A stretch of DNA of 64,000 nucleotides from Bacteroidia bacterium. GTDB lineage: Bacteria; Bacteroidota; Bacteroidia; UKL13-3. The notes beneath the pieces were generated by a model. The model made no database searches. It worked only from the letters and a program-made list of their open reading frames with translations, and was not told the DNA's origin. Within the stretch, counting starts at the first letter, position 1. Each line of letters starts with the position of its first letter. The position numbers and the translations under genes are program-made. Of the stretch, positions 27,636 to 37,865 are shown piece after piece. The DNA lies in contig JALONK010000001.1 in the NCBI GenBank assembly GCA_025454975.1, positions 121,629 to 185,628 on the forward strand, given 5' to 3'.

Positions 27636-29003
27636 ATGAAAACAATAATTGAGCCATTTAAAATTAAATCGGTTGAACCAATAACAATCACTACTGAGGG
27701 GCAAAGAGAAAAGTTAATTAAGGAAGTTGACTATAATCTATTTTCATTGCATGCAAAAGATGTTATGATTGATTTATTAACCGATAGCGGCACTAGCAGC
27801 ATGAGCGCAAAACAATGGGCTGCAATTATGGTAGGTGATGAATCTTATGCAGGAAGTCCATCTTATTATCGTTTTGTTGATGCCGTGCAACACCTTATGC
27901 CATTTGATCATATTATTCCAACACATCAGGGAAGAGCCGCTGAGAAAATTTTATTTTCAATCATTGGAGGTAAAGGAAAATATATTTTAAATAATACACA
28001 TTTTGATACTACACGTGCCAATATTGAATATACCGGTGCTAGGGCAATTGATTTAGTTATTGAGGAGGGGAAAAATCCTTCATCCATTCATCCGTTCAAA
28101 GGCAATATGGATATTAAAAAATTGCAACAAGCCATTCAGGCTTATGGTGCCGAAAATATCCCAATGGTTATGTTAACGGTTACAAATAATTCAGGTGGAG
28201 GTCAGCCCGTATCCATGGAGAATATCAGAACAGTTAAAGCCATTTGTAAGCAATACAACATTCCGCTTTTTATAGATGCATGCAGATTTGCCGAGAATGC
28301 ATATTTCATAAAAATGCGTGAATCAGGTTACCAACAACATAGCATTATTGATATTGTACAAGAAATGTTTTCTTATGCTGATGGCTGTACTATGAGTGCA
28401 AAGAAAGATGCATTGGTAAATATTGGGGGGTGGCTTGCATTAAATAATAATGAATGGGCCGAACAAGCAAGAAACTTACTAATACTTACCGAAGGGTTTC
28501 CAACTTATGGTGGATTATCCGGCCGTGACTTAGATGCTATGGCCGTTGGTCTCGAAGAAGTGGTTGAAGAAGATTATTTGCATTACAGAATTACATCCAC
28601 ACAATACTTAGGAAATTACTTGTTAAAAGCAGGTATTCCAATCGTGCAACCTGCAGGTGGCCATGCCATTTATATTGATGCAAGGGCAATGTTGCCACAC
28701 ATAAAACCATTAGCCTACCCCGGTCAAAGTTTAGCTGTTGCATTATACAAATACGCAGGTATTCGTTCCTGCGAAATTGGTACTGTAATGTTCGGCGCAC
28801 AACCTGATGGTAAAGAAAAAGCTGCTGCTATGGATTTGGTTCGTTTAGCCATTCCCCGACGCGTTTATACCCAAAGTCATATTGATTATGTAATTGAATC
28901 GTTGACCGATATTTATGATAAAAAAGATGAGTTGAAAGGAATGAAGATTGTTTGGCAGCCCAAACAACTCAGACATTTTACGGCTAAGTTTGATTACCTG
29001 TAA
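27636..29003 (+). CDS. tnaA: Tryptophanase
   Basis: This PLP-dependent beta-eliminating lyase of the tryptophanase/tyrosine phenol-lyase family is diagnosed here as tryptophanase. The specificity positions carry Asp in HFDTT (D124) and His in QLRHFTAK (H447), where phenol-lyases have Thr and Phe. The PLP lysine is the second K of MSAKKD (K257), and IPTHQGR and PSYGG-like (PTYGGLSGRD) blocks are intact. The reaction is tryptophan to indole, pyruvate and ammonia. The 455-residue length is typical. No TnaC-like leader and no tnaB permease are adjacent, so the E. coli style of regulation is not indicated. Confidence 0.92.
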   Translation: MKTIIEPFKIKSVEPITITTEGQREKLIKEVDYNLFSLHAKDVMIDLLTDSGTSSMSAKQWAAIMVGDESYAGSPSYYRFVDAVQHLMPFDHIIPTHQGRAAEKILFSIIGGKGKYILNNTHFDTTRANIEYTGARAIDLVIEEGKNPSSIHPFKGNMDIKKLQQAIQAYGAENIPMVMLTVTNNSGGGQPVSMENIRTVKAICKQYNIPLFIDACRFAENAYFIKMRESGYQQHSIIDIVQEMFSYADGCTMSAKKDALVNIGGWLALNNNEWAEQARNLLILTEGFPTYGGLSGRDLDAMAVGLEEVVEEDYLHYRITSTQYLGNYLLKAGIPIVQPAGGHAIYIDARAMLPHIKPLAYPGQSLAVALYKYAGIRSCEIGTVMFGAQPDGKEKAAAMDLVRLAIPRRVYTQSHIDYVIESLTDIYDKKDELKGMKIVWQPKQLRHFTAKFDYL

Positions 29004-29030
29004 AATAAAAAACCACCCCAAGAGGTGGTT
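29002..29030 (-). terminator. Terminator of the DUF5606 gene
   Basis: A 7-bp stem (29011-29017 with 29024-29030) is followed on the minus strand by TTTTTATTTTA, 22 bases past the DUF5606 stop. It overlaps the tnaA stop region. The plus strand lacks a T run. Confidence 0.75.
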
Positions 29031-29051
29031 CTATGAATAAAAAAATTTAAT

Positions 29052-29636
29052 TTATTCTTCTGATTTAGTTGACTTTTTTGCAGCAGTTTTTTTCGCAGCA
29101 GTTTTCTTTGCGGCAGTTTTCTTAGGTGCTTCATCTGTATCAGAATCACTTGCTTTTTTCGCAGTTTTTTTCGCAGTTTTAGCCGGGGCTTCTTCTTGTA
29201 CTTGCTCCACTTTTACTTCTGGTTCTGCACTCGAAACCTCTTCTTTTTCGGCTTCTTTAGCAGCTTCTTTAAAATCAATTAAACCGGCTAAAGTGTGATA
29301 CCAATTTAATAATTTTTTGATGTCAGAATCATACACACGCTCACTATCCAATTCAATAGTATCAATTAAAAATTGACGTTGCTTTTTTGCATCGTCTTTG
29401 TTGGTAGGCACATTACCTACTTCATGTAATTTAACAAAAACATCGGCTAAACGCATATCACCTGAGAGGGTGTACATAGAAATATCTTCAAGCACTGAAA
29501 CTTTATCCTGAATTCCGGTAGGGAAGCGCTTTTTGGTTTCATTCAACGATTCAAGAATCAATCCTGTTTTAGTTCTTCCAATTATTTTATGTAATCCTCC
29601 GATTCCTGAAATGGCAACTATTTCTTTTAATTTCAT
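29052..29636 (-). CDS. DUF5606 protein with histone-H1-like Lys/Ala tail
   Basis: Residues 1 to about 125 match the Bacteroidota DUF5606 family (MKLKEIVAISGIGGLHKII, then KKRFPTGIQDKVSVLEDISMY). An acidic linker (EAEKEEVSSAEPEVKVEQ) leads to a tail rich in KKTAAKK repeats (residues about 150-190), as in histone H1 and HU-type DNA-compaction proteins. The function of the DUF is unknown. A nucleoid or RNA association through the tail is inferred. It has its own promoter and terminator. Confidence 0.82.
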   Translation of the reverse strand: MKLKEIVAISGIGGLHKIIGRTKTGLILESLNETKKRFPTGIQDKVSVLEDISMYTLSGDMRLADVFVKLHEVGNVPTNKDDAKKQRQFLIDTIELDSERVYDSDIKKLLNWYHTLAGLIDFKEAAKEAEKEEVSSAEPEVKVEQVQEEAPAKTAKKTAKKASDSDTDEAPKKTAAKKTAAKKTAAKKSTKSEE

Positions 29637-29659
29637 GTTGATGTGTTTTTAAAGAAGGG

Positions 29660-29688
29660 CAAATGTAGTATTTTTTATAAAATGCCAA
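29660..29688 (-). promoter_or_regulatory. Promoter of the DUF5606 gene (TTG-N18-TACATTTG)
   Basis: On the minus strand TTG (29686-29688) and TACATTTG (29660-29667) are separated by 18 bases, close to the Bacteroidota sigma consensus, 23 bases before the ATG. Confidence 0.6.
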
Positions 29689-29717
29689 AGTGTAAAAACA
29701 TTAAGCAAGAACTACAA

Positions 29718-29725
29718 TATATTTG
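29718..29725 (+). promoter_or_regulatory. -7 promoter element TATATTTG upstream of DUF481-like gene
   Basis: It matches TAnnTTTG and ends 7 bases before the ATG at 29733. It decides that start over a GTG 30 codons upstream. Confidence 0.5.
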
Positions 29726-29732
29726 CCGGCTC

Positions 29733-30494
29733 ATGAACAAAATAATCCTGTTGATTATAAGTGCTTTGATTACCGCAATTGGCTTGCCTATACAGGCACA
29801 ACAAATTGTGAATATGGAGGGCAGGCGGTTCGAGAATCCGAAATTGGGTTGGCAAGGAACCGCCGAGTTCGGAGCAAATTTTATTCAAGTTAACCAAAAT
29901 AATATCAATCAATTAAGCAACCGTTTGTTTGTTGTTCATCATACCAATAAACGCAACTTGTTATTTGTAAATGATGTAACCTTAGTACAATCTGATAACC
30001 AAAACTTGGTTAATAATGCATTTCAACATTTTAGATATATTAAACAAGGTGATTCTACTGTATTTCCCGAAGCATTTGTTCAAGTTCAATTTAATCAGCA
30101 ACTTGATATCAGCCTTCGTGTTTTATCCGGAGCGGGTTTTAGATTCAGGTTATATAAAAGTGAGAAGTCATTTTTTTATATCGGGAATGTATTGATGTAT
30201 GAATATGAACAAAATCCTGAACTGGATGCTCAAAATAATATGAGGTTAAGTTCATATGCCAGCTTAGATTTTGGAGATTTCGATCGAATACCGGTAACCT
30301 TTGTAGGTTATCTTCAACCTCGAATTAATAATATAAACGACTACCGTGTATCGGTTGAAGCCAGCGTTTTGTTTAAATCAAAAAGCAAGTTTTCATTTAG
30401 AATGATGGCGCGTTATGCCTACGATGCCTTCCCTCCTCCAGGGATTAATCCTTTCTTCGGTAGTTTTTCAAATAGTTTGTTGTATCAATTTTAA
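29733..30494 (+). CDS. DUF481-like outer membrane beta-barrel protein
   Basis: The ATG at 29733 gives 253 residues with a good signal peptide (MNKIILLIISALITAIGL, cleavage after IQAQ). The rest is alternating hydrophobic beta strands of the DUF481/YdiY type (GTAEFGANFIQVNQN, LRVLSGAGFRFRLY, SFFYIGNVLMYEYE), with a terminal aromatic residue (LLYQF) typical of outer membrane barrels. The function is unknown. Confidence 0.78.
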   Translation: MNKIILLIISALITAIGLPIQAQQIVNMEGRRFENPKLGWQGTAEFGANFIQVNQNNINQLSNRLFVVHHTNKRNLLFVNDVTLVQSDNQNLVNNAFQHFRYIKQGDSTVFPEAFVQVQFNQQLDISLRVLSGAGFRFRLYKSEKSFFYIGNVLMYEYEQNPELDAQNNMRLSSYASLDFGDFDRIPVTFVGYLQPRINNINDYRVSVEASVLFKSKSKFSFRMMARYAYDAFPPPGINPFFGSFSNSLLYQF

Positions 30495-30566
30495 CTCCTG
30501 TAAATCAATAGTATTGCTTTGTATCAAGGGCCGATTTTTAAAGCCGTATTTTTAAGATAAAAGGCC

Positions 30567-30574
30567 TAAATTTG
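30567..30574 (+). promoter_or_regulatory. -7 promoter element TAAATTTG upstream of icmF
   Basis: It matches TAnnTTTG, with a 23-base leader before the icmF ATG. No clear -33 TTG. Confidence 0.5.
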
Positions 30575-30597
30575 CACACCTTTACAAATAATCAGGT

Positions 30598-33500
30598 ATG
30601 GAAACAGTTGATATATACAAGCCTAAAAATAAGATTCGTGTGGTAACCGCTGCCAGCTTATTCGATGGACATGATGCGGCAATCAATATTATGCGCAGAA
30701 TAATTCAAGCGAGTGGCGCTGAGGTTATTCACCTAGGGCATGATAGGAGCGCAGAAGAAGTAGTTAATTGCGCCATTCAAGAAGATGCTAATGCAATTGC
30801 CATGACTAGTTACCAAGGCGGACATGTTGAATATTTTAAGTTCATGTTCGATTTGTTAAAGGAAAAAGGTTGTGGTCATATTCGAATTTTTGGTGGAGGT
30901 GGTGGAACCATCTTACCTGAAGAAATTGATGAACTACACGCTTATGGTATCACCAGAATTTATCATCCTGATGATGGACGTGCAATGGGTTTGCAAGGCA
31001 TGATAAATGATATGCTGGAAAAATGTGATTTTCCTACAGGTCAACAACTAAATGGTGAAGTAAAACACCTAAAAGAAAAAGATTATAAATCAATCGCACG
31101 CTTGATTTCTGCTGCTGAAAATGATCCCGAAAATTTTAAATCAATCTTATCAACCATTCAAGTAAGCGAAACACCTGTATTGGGTATTACAGGCACCGGA
31201 GGCGCAGGAAAATCATCATTAGTGGATGAACTTGTCCGCCGATTTTTACTTGATTTTAAAGATAAAACCATCGCAATTATTTCAGTTGACCCAAGCAAAC
31301 GTAAAACCGGTGGAGCATTATTGGGCGATCGTATACGAATGAATGCCATTAAAAATCCTCGTGTGTATATGCGCTCACTTGCCACCCGTCAAAGCAACCT
31401 GGCCTTGTCTAAACATGTGCAGGAAGCAATTGATATTGTTAAAGCCGCACAGTTTGATTTGATTATTTTAGAAACTTCCGGTATTGGTCAAAGCGACACC
31501 GAAATTATGGATCACAGCGATGTGGCTTTATATGTAATGACTCCTGAATACGGCGCAGCTACACAACTGGAAAAAATTGATATGTTGGATTTTGCCGACA
31601 TCATAGCAATTAACAAATTTGATAAAAAAGGGGCTTTAGATGCTTTGCGTGATGTAAAAAAACAATACCAACGCAATCATAAATTGTTTGATCAAAAGCC
31701 TGAAGACATGCCGGTTTATGGCACCATTGCCAGCCAGTTTAATGACCCCGGAATGAATAGCCTATACAAGGCTGTAATGGATAAAGTTGTTGAAAAAACA
31801 AAAGCTGATCTGAATTCTACTTTTCATATTAGTGATGAAATGAGTGAGAAAATTTATATCATTCCTCCTTCACGCACTCGATATTTATCTGAAATTTCTG
31901 AGAATAATCGCAACTATGATAAGTGGGTAAACAAGCAATGCGAATTGGCAGATAAGTTACATGGATTAACTTCTACTATTGACACACTTAAACATTCAAA
32001 AGTAGAAGATAAAGATAGATTGATAAAAATATTAGACGAAACAAGGCATACCATAGGCATTGATTTTGATCCTCGTTGCCGTCATATTCTCGAAACTTGG
32101 GAACAAAAAAAGGACTTATTCAGAAATGAATATTATGTTTTTAAGGTGCGTGATAAAGAAATTAAAATTAAAACACATACCGAATCACTTTCTCATACTC
32201 AAATTCCTAAAGTAGCTGTTCCTAAATGTAAAGGTTGGGGCGATATTTTACGTTGGGCTTTACAAGAAAATTTTCCGGGTGATTTTCCATACACCGCAGG
32301 AATTTATCCTTTTAAACGCGAAGGCGAAGACCCTACGCGAATGTTTGCAGGTGAAGGCGGTCCCGAGCGAACCAATAAACGTTTTCATTATGTATCAAAA
32401 GGGATGCCTGCAAAACGTTTAAGTACTGCGTTTGATTCCGTTACTTTGTATGGCAACGACCCCGATCATCGCCCCGATATTTATGGGAAAATTGGTAACT
32501 CAGGTGTAAGTGTGTGGAGTTTAGATGCAGCTAAAAAATTGTATTCCGGATTTAATTTAGCAGATCCTAAAACGTCGGTTTCAATGACCATTAATGGTCC
32601 GGCTGCAATAATTTGTGCATTTTTTATGAATGCAGCCATTGATCAACAATGTGAGTTGTATATTAAACAACATGGACTTGAAGAAGAAGTTAATCAAAAA
32701 ATTGAGGCAATATTTAAAGCTAAAGGAACAACTCGTCCAACGTATCATGCAAATGAATTGCCTGAAGGAAACGATGGATTAGGCTTAATGTTACTTGGCG
32801 TTACCGGCGATATGGTACTACCTAATGAGGTGTATCAAAAAATAAAAGCCGATACCTTAAAACAAGTTCGTGGTACGGTACAGGCCGATATTTTAAAAGA
32901 AGACCAAGCGCAAAATACATGTATTTTTTCAACTGAGTTTTCATTACGTGTAATGGGTGATGTGCAACAGTATTTTATTGACCAACAAGTGCGTAATTTT
33001 TATTCAGTTTCCATTAGTGGATATCATATTGCCGAAGCAGGAGCTAATCCAATTACACAACTTGCACTTACCTTGTCAAACGGATTTACCTTTGTTGAGT
33101 ATTACTTAAGCAGAGGCATGAACATTGATGATTTTGCACCGAATTTATCTTTCTTTTTCTCGAATGGTATTGATCCCGAATACGCTGTAATCGGTCGTGT
33201 AGCCAGAAGAATTTGGGCTAAAGCAATGAAGTTAAAGTACGGTGCTAATGAAAGAAGCCAGATGTTAAAATACCACATCCAAACTTCTGGTCGTTCGTTA
33301 CATGCGCAGGAAATTGATTTTAATGATATACGCACCACCCTACAAGCATTGTATGCTATTTATGATAACTGTAATTCACTTCATACAAATGCATATGATG
33401 AAGCCATTACCACTCCAACCGAAGAAAGTGTGAGACGTGCCATGGCCATACAATTAATTATTAATCGTGAATTGGGATTGGCTAAAAATGAAAACCCTTT

Positions 33501-33969
33501 ACAAGGCTCATTTATTATTGAAGAATTAACTGATTTAGTTGAAGAGGCAGTTTTAGCAGAGTTTGATAAAATTACTGAACGTGGAGGTGTGTTAGGTGCA
33601 ATGGAAACCATGTATCAACGCACTAAAATACAAGAAGAAAGTTTGTATTATGAAACCTTAAAACATACCGGTGAGTATCCAATCATTGGTGTAAATACAT
33701 TTTTAAGCAGTAAAGGTTCACCAACAATTGTTCCGGCAGAAGTAATTCGCTCAACCACTGAAGAGAAGGAATATCAAATTACAATGCTGAATGAGTTGAA
33801 GAAAGGTAATGCAGAAAAAGGAAAAGAAATGCTGCAACGTTTGCAACAAACCGCTATTCATAACAAAAATATATTTGCTGAATTGATGGAAACCGTGAAG
33901 TACTGCTCGTTGGGGCAAATTACCAACGCTTTGTTTGAGGTGGGTGGGCAGTATAGGAGAAATATGTAA
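30598..33969 (+). CDS. icmF: Fused isobutyryl-CoA mutase IcmF (B12 domain - G-protein chaperone - mutase)
   Basis: IcmF interconverts isobutyryl-CoA and n-butyryl-CoA with adenosylcobalamin and carries its own MeaB-type GTPase chaperone. Residues 1 to about 150 are the cobalamin-binding domain with the lower-ligand histidine in FDGHDAAI (H25). The G domain has a P-loop GTGGAGKS (199-206), [21 protein letters not shown] and NKFDKKG. The large mutase barrel follows from about residue 560 (the [24 protein letters not shown] region). The order and the 1123-residue length match IcmF and not the two-subunit methylmalonyl-CoA mutases. It appears monocistronic. Confidence 0.94.
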   Translation: METVDIYKPKNKIRVVTAASLFDGHDAAINIMRRIIQASGAEVIHLGHDRSAEEVVNCAIQEDANAIAMTSYQGGHVEYFKFMFDLLKEKGCGHIRIFGGGGGTILPEEIDELHAYGITRIYHPDDGRAMGLQGMINDMLEKCDFPTGQQLNGEVKHLKEKDYKSIARLISAAENDPENFKSILSTIQVSETPVLGITGTGGAGKSSLVDELVRRFLLDFKDKTIAIISVDPSKRKTGGALLGDRIRMNAIKNPRVYMRSLATRQSNLALSKHVQEAIDIVKAAQFDLIILETSGIGQSDTEIMDHSDVALYVMTPEYGAATQLEKIDMLDFADIIAINKFDKKGALDALRDVKKQYQRNHKLFDQKPEDMPVYGTIASQFNDPGMNSLYKAVMDKVVEKTKADLNSTFHISDEMSEKIYIIPPSRTRYLSEISENNRNYDKWVNKQCELADKLHGLTSTIDTLKHSKVEDKDRLIKILDETRHTIGIDFDPRCRHILETWEQKKDLFRNEYYVFKVRDKEIKIKTHTESLSHTQIPKVAVPKCKGWGDILRWALQENFPGDFPYTAGIYPFKREGEDPTRMFAGEGGPERTNKRFHYVSKGMPAKRLSTAFDSVTLYGNDPDHRPDIYGKIGNSGVSVWSLDAAKKLYSGFNLADPKTSVSMTINGPAAIICAFFMNAAIDQQCELYIKQHGLEEEVNQKIEAIFKAKGTTRPTYHANELPEGNDGLGLMLLGVTGDMVLPNEVYQKIKADTLKQVRGTVQADILKEDQAQNTCIFSTEFSLRVMGDVQQYFIDQQVRNFYSVSISGYHIAEAGANPITQLALTLSNGFTFVEYYLSRGMNIDDFAPNLSFFFSNGIDPEYAVIGRVARRIWAKAMKLKYGANERSQMLKYHIQTSGRSLHAQEIDFNDIRTTLQALYAIYDNCNSLHTNAYDEAITTPTEESVRRAMAIQLIINRELGLAKNENPLQGSFIIEELTDLVEEAVLAEFDKITERGGVLGAMETMYQRTKIQEESLYYETLKHTGEYPIIGVNTFLSSKGSPTIVPAEVIRSTTEEKEYQITMLNELKKGNAEKGKEMLQRLQQTAIHNKNIFAELMETVKYCSLGQITNALFEVGGQYRRNM

Positions 33970-34160
33970 ACATGTAAGATAGAATTTACAATTGTAATAC
34001 AACATATTAGCTAAAAGTAATTTGTATAGGGAATAACTGAGTTATTTCATTTTGTAATGTTGCATCACTTTATGGATTTTCTTTTAAGGCTTCAAATCAA
34101 GCTGTGAGAGATTATCTTTAGAATTTCTCTGAGGATATGTAATCACATAATCTAAAGGTT

Positions 34161-34194
34161 AAAAACAGGAGGTGGTTAAAAAATTTGACCACCT
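34161..34194 (-). terminator. Likely terminator of the SH3 protein gene
   Basis: An 11-bp stem with one G-T pair (34170-34180 with 34184-34194) is followed on the minus strand, after a few bases, by TTTTT (34161-34165), 28 bases beyond the stop. Confidence 0.45.
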
Positions 34195-34221
34195 ATAAGG
34201 GTTAAAGTTTTCTGCCATTTC

Positions 34222-36066
34222 TCACCAAACATGTTCGAATAATACTTTTTTGGTTTTAAAGTATTGTGTAGTTTCATTTTGCCAGATTAGTTTGTCATTC
34301 TCGTATGTTGCTTGCTTAGTCATGATAGATTCCCAAATCACTTGCTTATTTGCATTAACCCTAAATTCATATTTCTTCACCAGTTTTGACTCATTTTCTA
34401 TAGTTTCATTACCTAAATTATTCAATACCCAAATTCTTAGGATTTGTTTATTGGTTGTATCTATAATACAATTACTGTAACTAGATAGAATACTTTTGTT
34501 AATTGCAATGTTTGTATAAGTTGTATCGTTAGCACCAAATGCAATTCCTATCATAGGTTTAATTTTTTTTTCATAGTCATTTCTTTTACCTAAAACAAAT
34601 ATGGCATCTTGTAATGTGTCGTTATTCAAATCGGTAAAATCATATTGTAGCACATCAACATTAGGGTTAAAAGTTTTTAAGTAGTTATGCAGATAAAAAT
34701 CCGGTGAAGGAATTTCTTTCAGGGTATCATCTTCATAAACCATAACTTGTTTACGTTGAAATAAGCAACCAATTCGAGTTTTTGTTTGGCAAGTATTAAA
34801 TGTAGGAAACCATTCCATATATTCACTTTCATACTCATCCTTTATTATTTTATTTTCTTCTCCACCAAAATCGGCAGGAAATGTTAATTCACTTCCTGAT
34901 GAATATCCACCGTCACCAATACCTCCTTTAGCATCCAAGAATTTAATTTTTTCGCCATCCCAAACATATAAAAAGTCGCCTCCCCATTCGCCACACCCAT
35001 CTGCTCGCTTGCATACAGCTAAAATTTCTTTGCCATTTTTTAGCCCATAATGACCAAAATTATAAAAACTGTGACGAAACTGCGGATCTTCCGGAACGTC
35101 TTCTTTATATTCAATTTTGAAGTAGGTAATAATATCTGAATGTTTAAATACATAAATCCCACCATTGGTGTATAAAAATGAAATGTTTTCAGCATAATTA
35201 CTACGAATAAATCTTACCGGAATGTCAATATAACTGTCTAACACAAAGCCCGATTTGTTTTGCCAAGTTATCTTATACCATTTTTCATAATGAAGGCCTT
35301 TACTGATGATGCGCGGTTGTGCTGAATCTAAATTCACACGAGTAAATTTATTGCATTTGGCAACTATAGGAGCATTGATACTAGGTTCGGCTCTAATGTT
35401 TACCTGATCACCGCAAATGATTGCTTTTTCAAAATGTTGTGTATATCGTGATGTGATTAACGCATCGTCGGGTAATTTTAATTGAGTTTGTGCTAAAACA
35501 TTCCCATCCCAAGTATATAATAAGTAACTCTCGGTACCTATATTGTCCGGTTTAGCATAAGCAATTGCAATTACTTCTTTTGTATTACTATTAATTGTTT
35601 TTCCAAGTGTTATGCTCCCATTTATCTCAACCTGCGATGGTGATTTAAATTGTTGCTGATGCAGCAATGTATTTCGGCGGTATATATGAATGCTTAATAG
35701 GTTTTGTTTAGGTTGATGTTTGATAATAAATACATCATCGGTGTACTCATAGCTTTTAAAATAACCGTCGGCTAATATTGGAGCCCAGATGTAACCAATT
35801 TTATCATCAAAAAGAATAGCTTTCCAAAAACTTTTAATGCCATTAATAGAATCTGATTTTTGTTCAACCTCATTACAAAACTTAACTAATGCACCTGATT
35901 GTAGTTTGCCAATAATAGAAGCTTTTAACGATGGTGTATTTCTTACGTTTGCTCCATCAGTAAATACAACATTTGTATAAGTTGAATTGAGGTGTTGATA
36001 GGCGTTACCTTTAAAACCACTAAGTATAATTAAGCAAAAGATGAGTTGAAGCCGGTAATGCTGCAT
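34222..36066 (-). CDS. Secreted bacterial SH3 domain protein
   Basis: I start it at the ATG at 36066, which gives a signal peptide (MQHYRLQLIFCLIILSGF, cleavage near GNA). A longer form would add 15 charged residues in front. Two type-3 SH3 modules follow: one with DGANVRNTPSLKASIIGKL and a second with GDQVNIRAEPSINAPIVAKC, both typical of cell-wall or peptide-binding SH3b folds. The C-terminal 350 residues are beta-rich with a DxNxDxxxDA-like segment (DLNNDTLQDAIFVLG). No catalytic domain is visible, and a role in the envelope is inferred only. Confidence 0.75.
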   Translation of the reverse strand: MQHYRLQLIFCLIILSGFKGNAYQHLNSTYTNVVFTDGANVRNTPSLKASIIGKLQSGALVKFCNEVEQKSDSINGIKSFWKAILFDDKIGYIWAPILADGYFKSYEYTDDVFIIKHQPKQNLLSIHIYRRNTLLHQQQFKSPSQVEINGSITLGKTINSNTKEVIAIAYAKPDNIGTESYLLYTWDGNVLAQTQLKLPDDALITSRYTQHFEKAIICGDQVNIRAEPSINAPIVAKCNKFTRVNLDSAQPRIISKGLHYEKWYKITWQNKSGFVLDSYIDIPVRFIRSNYAENISFLYTNGGIYVFKHSDIITYFKIEYKEDVPEDPQFRHSFYNFGHYGLKNGKEILAVCKRADGCGEWGGDFLYVWDGEKIKFLDAKGGIGDGGYSSGSELTFPADFGGEENKIIKDEYESEYMEWFPTFNTCQTKTRIGCLFQRKQVMVYEDDTLKEIPSPDFYLHNYLKTFNPNVDVLQYDFTDLNNDTLQDAIFVLGKRNDYEKKIKPMIGIAFGANDTTYTNIAINKSILSSYSNCIIDTTNKQILRIWVLNNLGNETIENESKLVKKYEFRVNANKQVIWESIMTKQATYENDKLIWQNETTQYFKTKKVLFEHVW

Positions 36067-36292
36067 GGGTATTTTATAATGTCGGCAAATTATTTTATTT
36101 AATGCAAACACTTTAGTAAAATCATGTAATAAAGGTAATGATAATAGTAGAATAACCCATGTTAAACTTTAGTGTGTTGCGCCAATTTGCGGTTGGCCGT
36201 TAATGCACCTAACGATAAACCTTGCTTCAACGTTTGTTTTTAAATGATTGTTCTATAAGGTGTTATAGTTTAATCACTGTTAGTGATTTACA

Positions 36293-37480
36293 TTAGTATA
36301 AGAAGCCAAATAACCACAGCGGTATTTTGTTGTCATATCCATATTCCAACATATCTGCGGCGATATAACTATTTTTAACTGCTTTAATTTGTTTTTTACT
36401 TTTTGTTTTCCCCCCAATTTCAAAAGTGTATTTACCCGCAACTAAAAAATCACCTTGAGGCGTATAGTTTATTTTATAGGCATTGTTTACTTGGTTATAA
36501 AAGAAAGTTTCCCTTTCATTTCCCTTGTTAAGTGTTGCTCCTCCAATAGCATAAAATAAGTTTGGGTGATGTAAGTAAACTTTGTCCGGTTTAGCCAGCA
36601 TGGAATCGCTGTTCGATTTGCTGCGTAAAAGGTTTAATAATTTAGCTTCTTGCAAGTAACTTAAGTATAATAATATGGTAGTGCGCGAAGTTTCAATATC
36701 TGCTGCCAATTGTGATACATTGGGTTGAAAAGGTACAGTTTGGGTAAGCATATACAAGAGTTTTTTAAGCTTATGAATATACTGTACATCAACATGGCGC
36801 AAGTAAGGTAAGTCAACTTCCAGCGTCAGGTTGATGGTGTTTAATAGTTTTTGGTGATAGGTATTACGACTTTCCAAATAAAAAGGGTAATAACCATAAT
36901 TCAGGTAGGATTCAAAATAGGCTAGGGGCTTAACTTTTGAAACAATTTCTTTAGCATGTACAACATGTTTTTTTATGAGGTCGTCTAAGGTTAATGTTGG
37001 AAAGTTTGTACCGGCTTCAATATTTAAAAATTCTCTGAATGAAAGACCTTCCATTGTGTATACAACAGCTCTTCTGCTCAAATCAGCATTTCCACTTTGT
37101 ATATGTAATACCGACGAGCCTGTAAAAACCACTTTAAGTTTTTTATATCTGTCGTAAATATTTTTAAGTTCTTGTGACCAATTTGGGTATTTATGAATTT
37201 CGTCTAAAAATAAATGTGTACCACCCTTTTTAACCCATTCGTCGGCCAATTGAATAAGTGGGGTTGTACTGAAATAAAAATCGTCCATACTTACATATAA
37301 AGCATAAGGTGAGTTACTCAGCTTTTCCTTAATATAAGTGAGTAAGAAAGTGGTTTTACCAACGCCCCTTGCTCCGGTTAAACCTATAAGTCTATCATTC
37401 CAATCTATGTTTAAGTTTCTTCTAAACTTAACTTCAAGTTGGTGTAGTAACCTATTATGTGATTCTATGAGACTTTCCAT
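36293..37480 (-). CDS. AAA ATPase (AAA_14/DUF4143 family)
   Basis: This ATPase has Walker A GARGVGKTT (residues 36-44), Walker B LFLDEIHK and a sensor VFTGSS, followed by an RRAVVYTMEGLSFREFL block and a C-terminal DUF4143-like region (a winged helix near TSRTTILLYLSYLQEAKLLNLL and a nuclease-like fold ending in GNKIPLWLFGFLY-type sequence). The family is widespread, often laterally transferred and of unclear role. Proposed roles include defence or DNA repair. It is isolated between AT-rich spacers with no partner gene. Confidence 0.85.
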   Translation of the reverse strand: MESLIESHNRLLHQLEVKFRRNLNIDWNDRLIGLTGARGVGKTTFLLTYIKEKLSNSPYALYVSMDDFYFSTTPLIQLADEWVKKGGTHLFLDEIHKYPNWSQELKNIYDRYKKLKVVFTGSSVLHIQSGNADLSRRAVVYTMEGLSFREFLNIEAGTNFPTLTLDDLIKKHVVHAKEIVSKVKPLAYFESYLNYGYYPFYLESRNTYHQKLLNTINLTLEVDLPYLRHVDVQYIHKLKKLLYMLTQTVPFQPNVSQLAADIETSRTTILLYLSYLQEAKLLNLLRSKSNSDSMLAKPDKVYLHHPNLFYAIGGATLNKGNERETFFYNQVNNAYKINYTPQGDFLVAGKYTFEIGGKTKSKKQIKAVKNSYIAADMLEYGYDNKIPLWLFGFLY

Positions 37481-37497
37481 TTTATTTGATTTCTTAA

Positions 37498-37505
37498 CAA
37501 AGGTA
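37498..37505 (-). promoter_or_regulatory. -7 promoter element TACCTTTG upstream of the AAA ATPase
   Basis: On the minus strand it matches TAnnTTTG and lies 17 bases before the ATG at 37480. Confidence 0.45.
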
Positions 37506-37853
37506 TGTTAAATATCTTTAATTGTAATATATAGATAACAAAATAAGATAAAAATTGTAATTAGTAGATAACAAAAATATTAAAAATATGTAATCTAAAA
37601 GATTCAAAAAAACAGTTAAAATGTAATGTATACATTTCAAAAAAGGCTTAAATGTCATCCTTAAACATACATGAGTTCAGCTTTTTACGGATGAAAAGAC
37701 GATGTAGAATTCGTGTTGTGAATTGATTTAACAGTTAATCATTTCAACAAGATGATGAATATCAATATTCATGTCATCCAATATTTTGGCTGTTTCGTAC
37801 TTGAAATGATTTACTTCATACTTCGATAAATAGCCATTGACATTAGGGTAATT

Positions 37854-37861
37854 TAACTTTG
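37854..37861 (+). promoter_or_regulatory. -7 promoter element TAACTTTG upstream of quinone reductase gene
   Basis: It matches TAnnTTTG and ends 4 bases before the ATG at 37866. Confidence 0.5.
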
Positions 37862-37865
37862 AATT

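Larger units (their letters stand above)
37481..37865. other. 385-bp AT-rich intergenic region
   Basis: It holds the -7 boxes of both flanking genes, a perfect 8-bp inverted repeat with a 2-base spacer (37755-37772), and on the minus strand an open frame without a start (37730-37861) whose codons read like a protein C-terminus. No RNA gene was recognised. Confidence 0.5.

Noticed and set aside
29002..29030. Bidirectional terminator also serving tnaA
   Set aside because: The plus strand has no T run after the hairpin, so only minus-strand use is supported.
33970..34221. Possible RNA gene after icmF
   Set aside because: Only one hairpin that suits a minus-strand terminator is seen. There is no tRNA-like arm or T-loop sequence.
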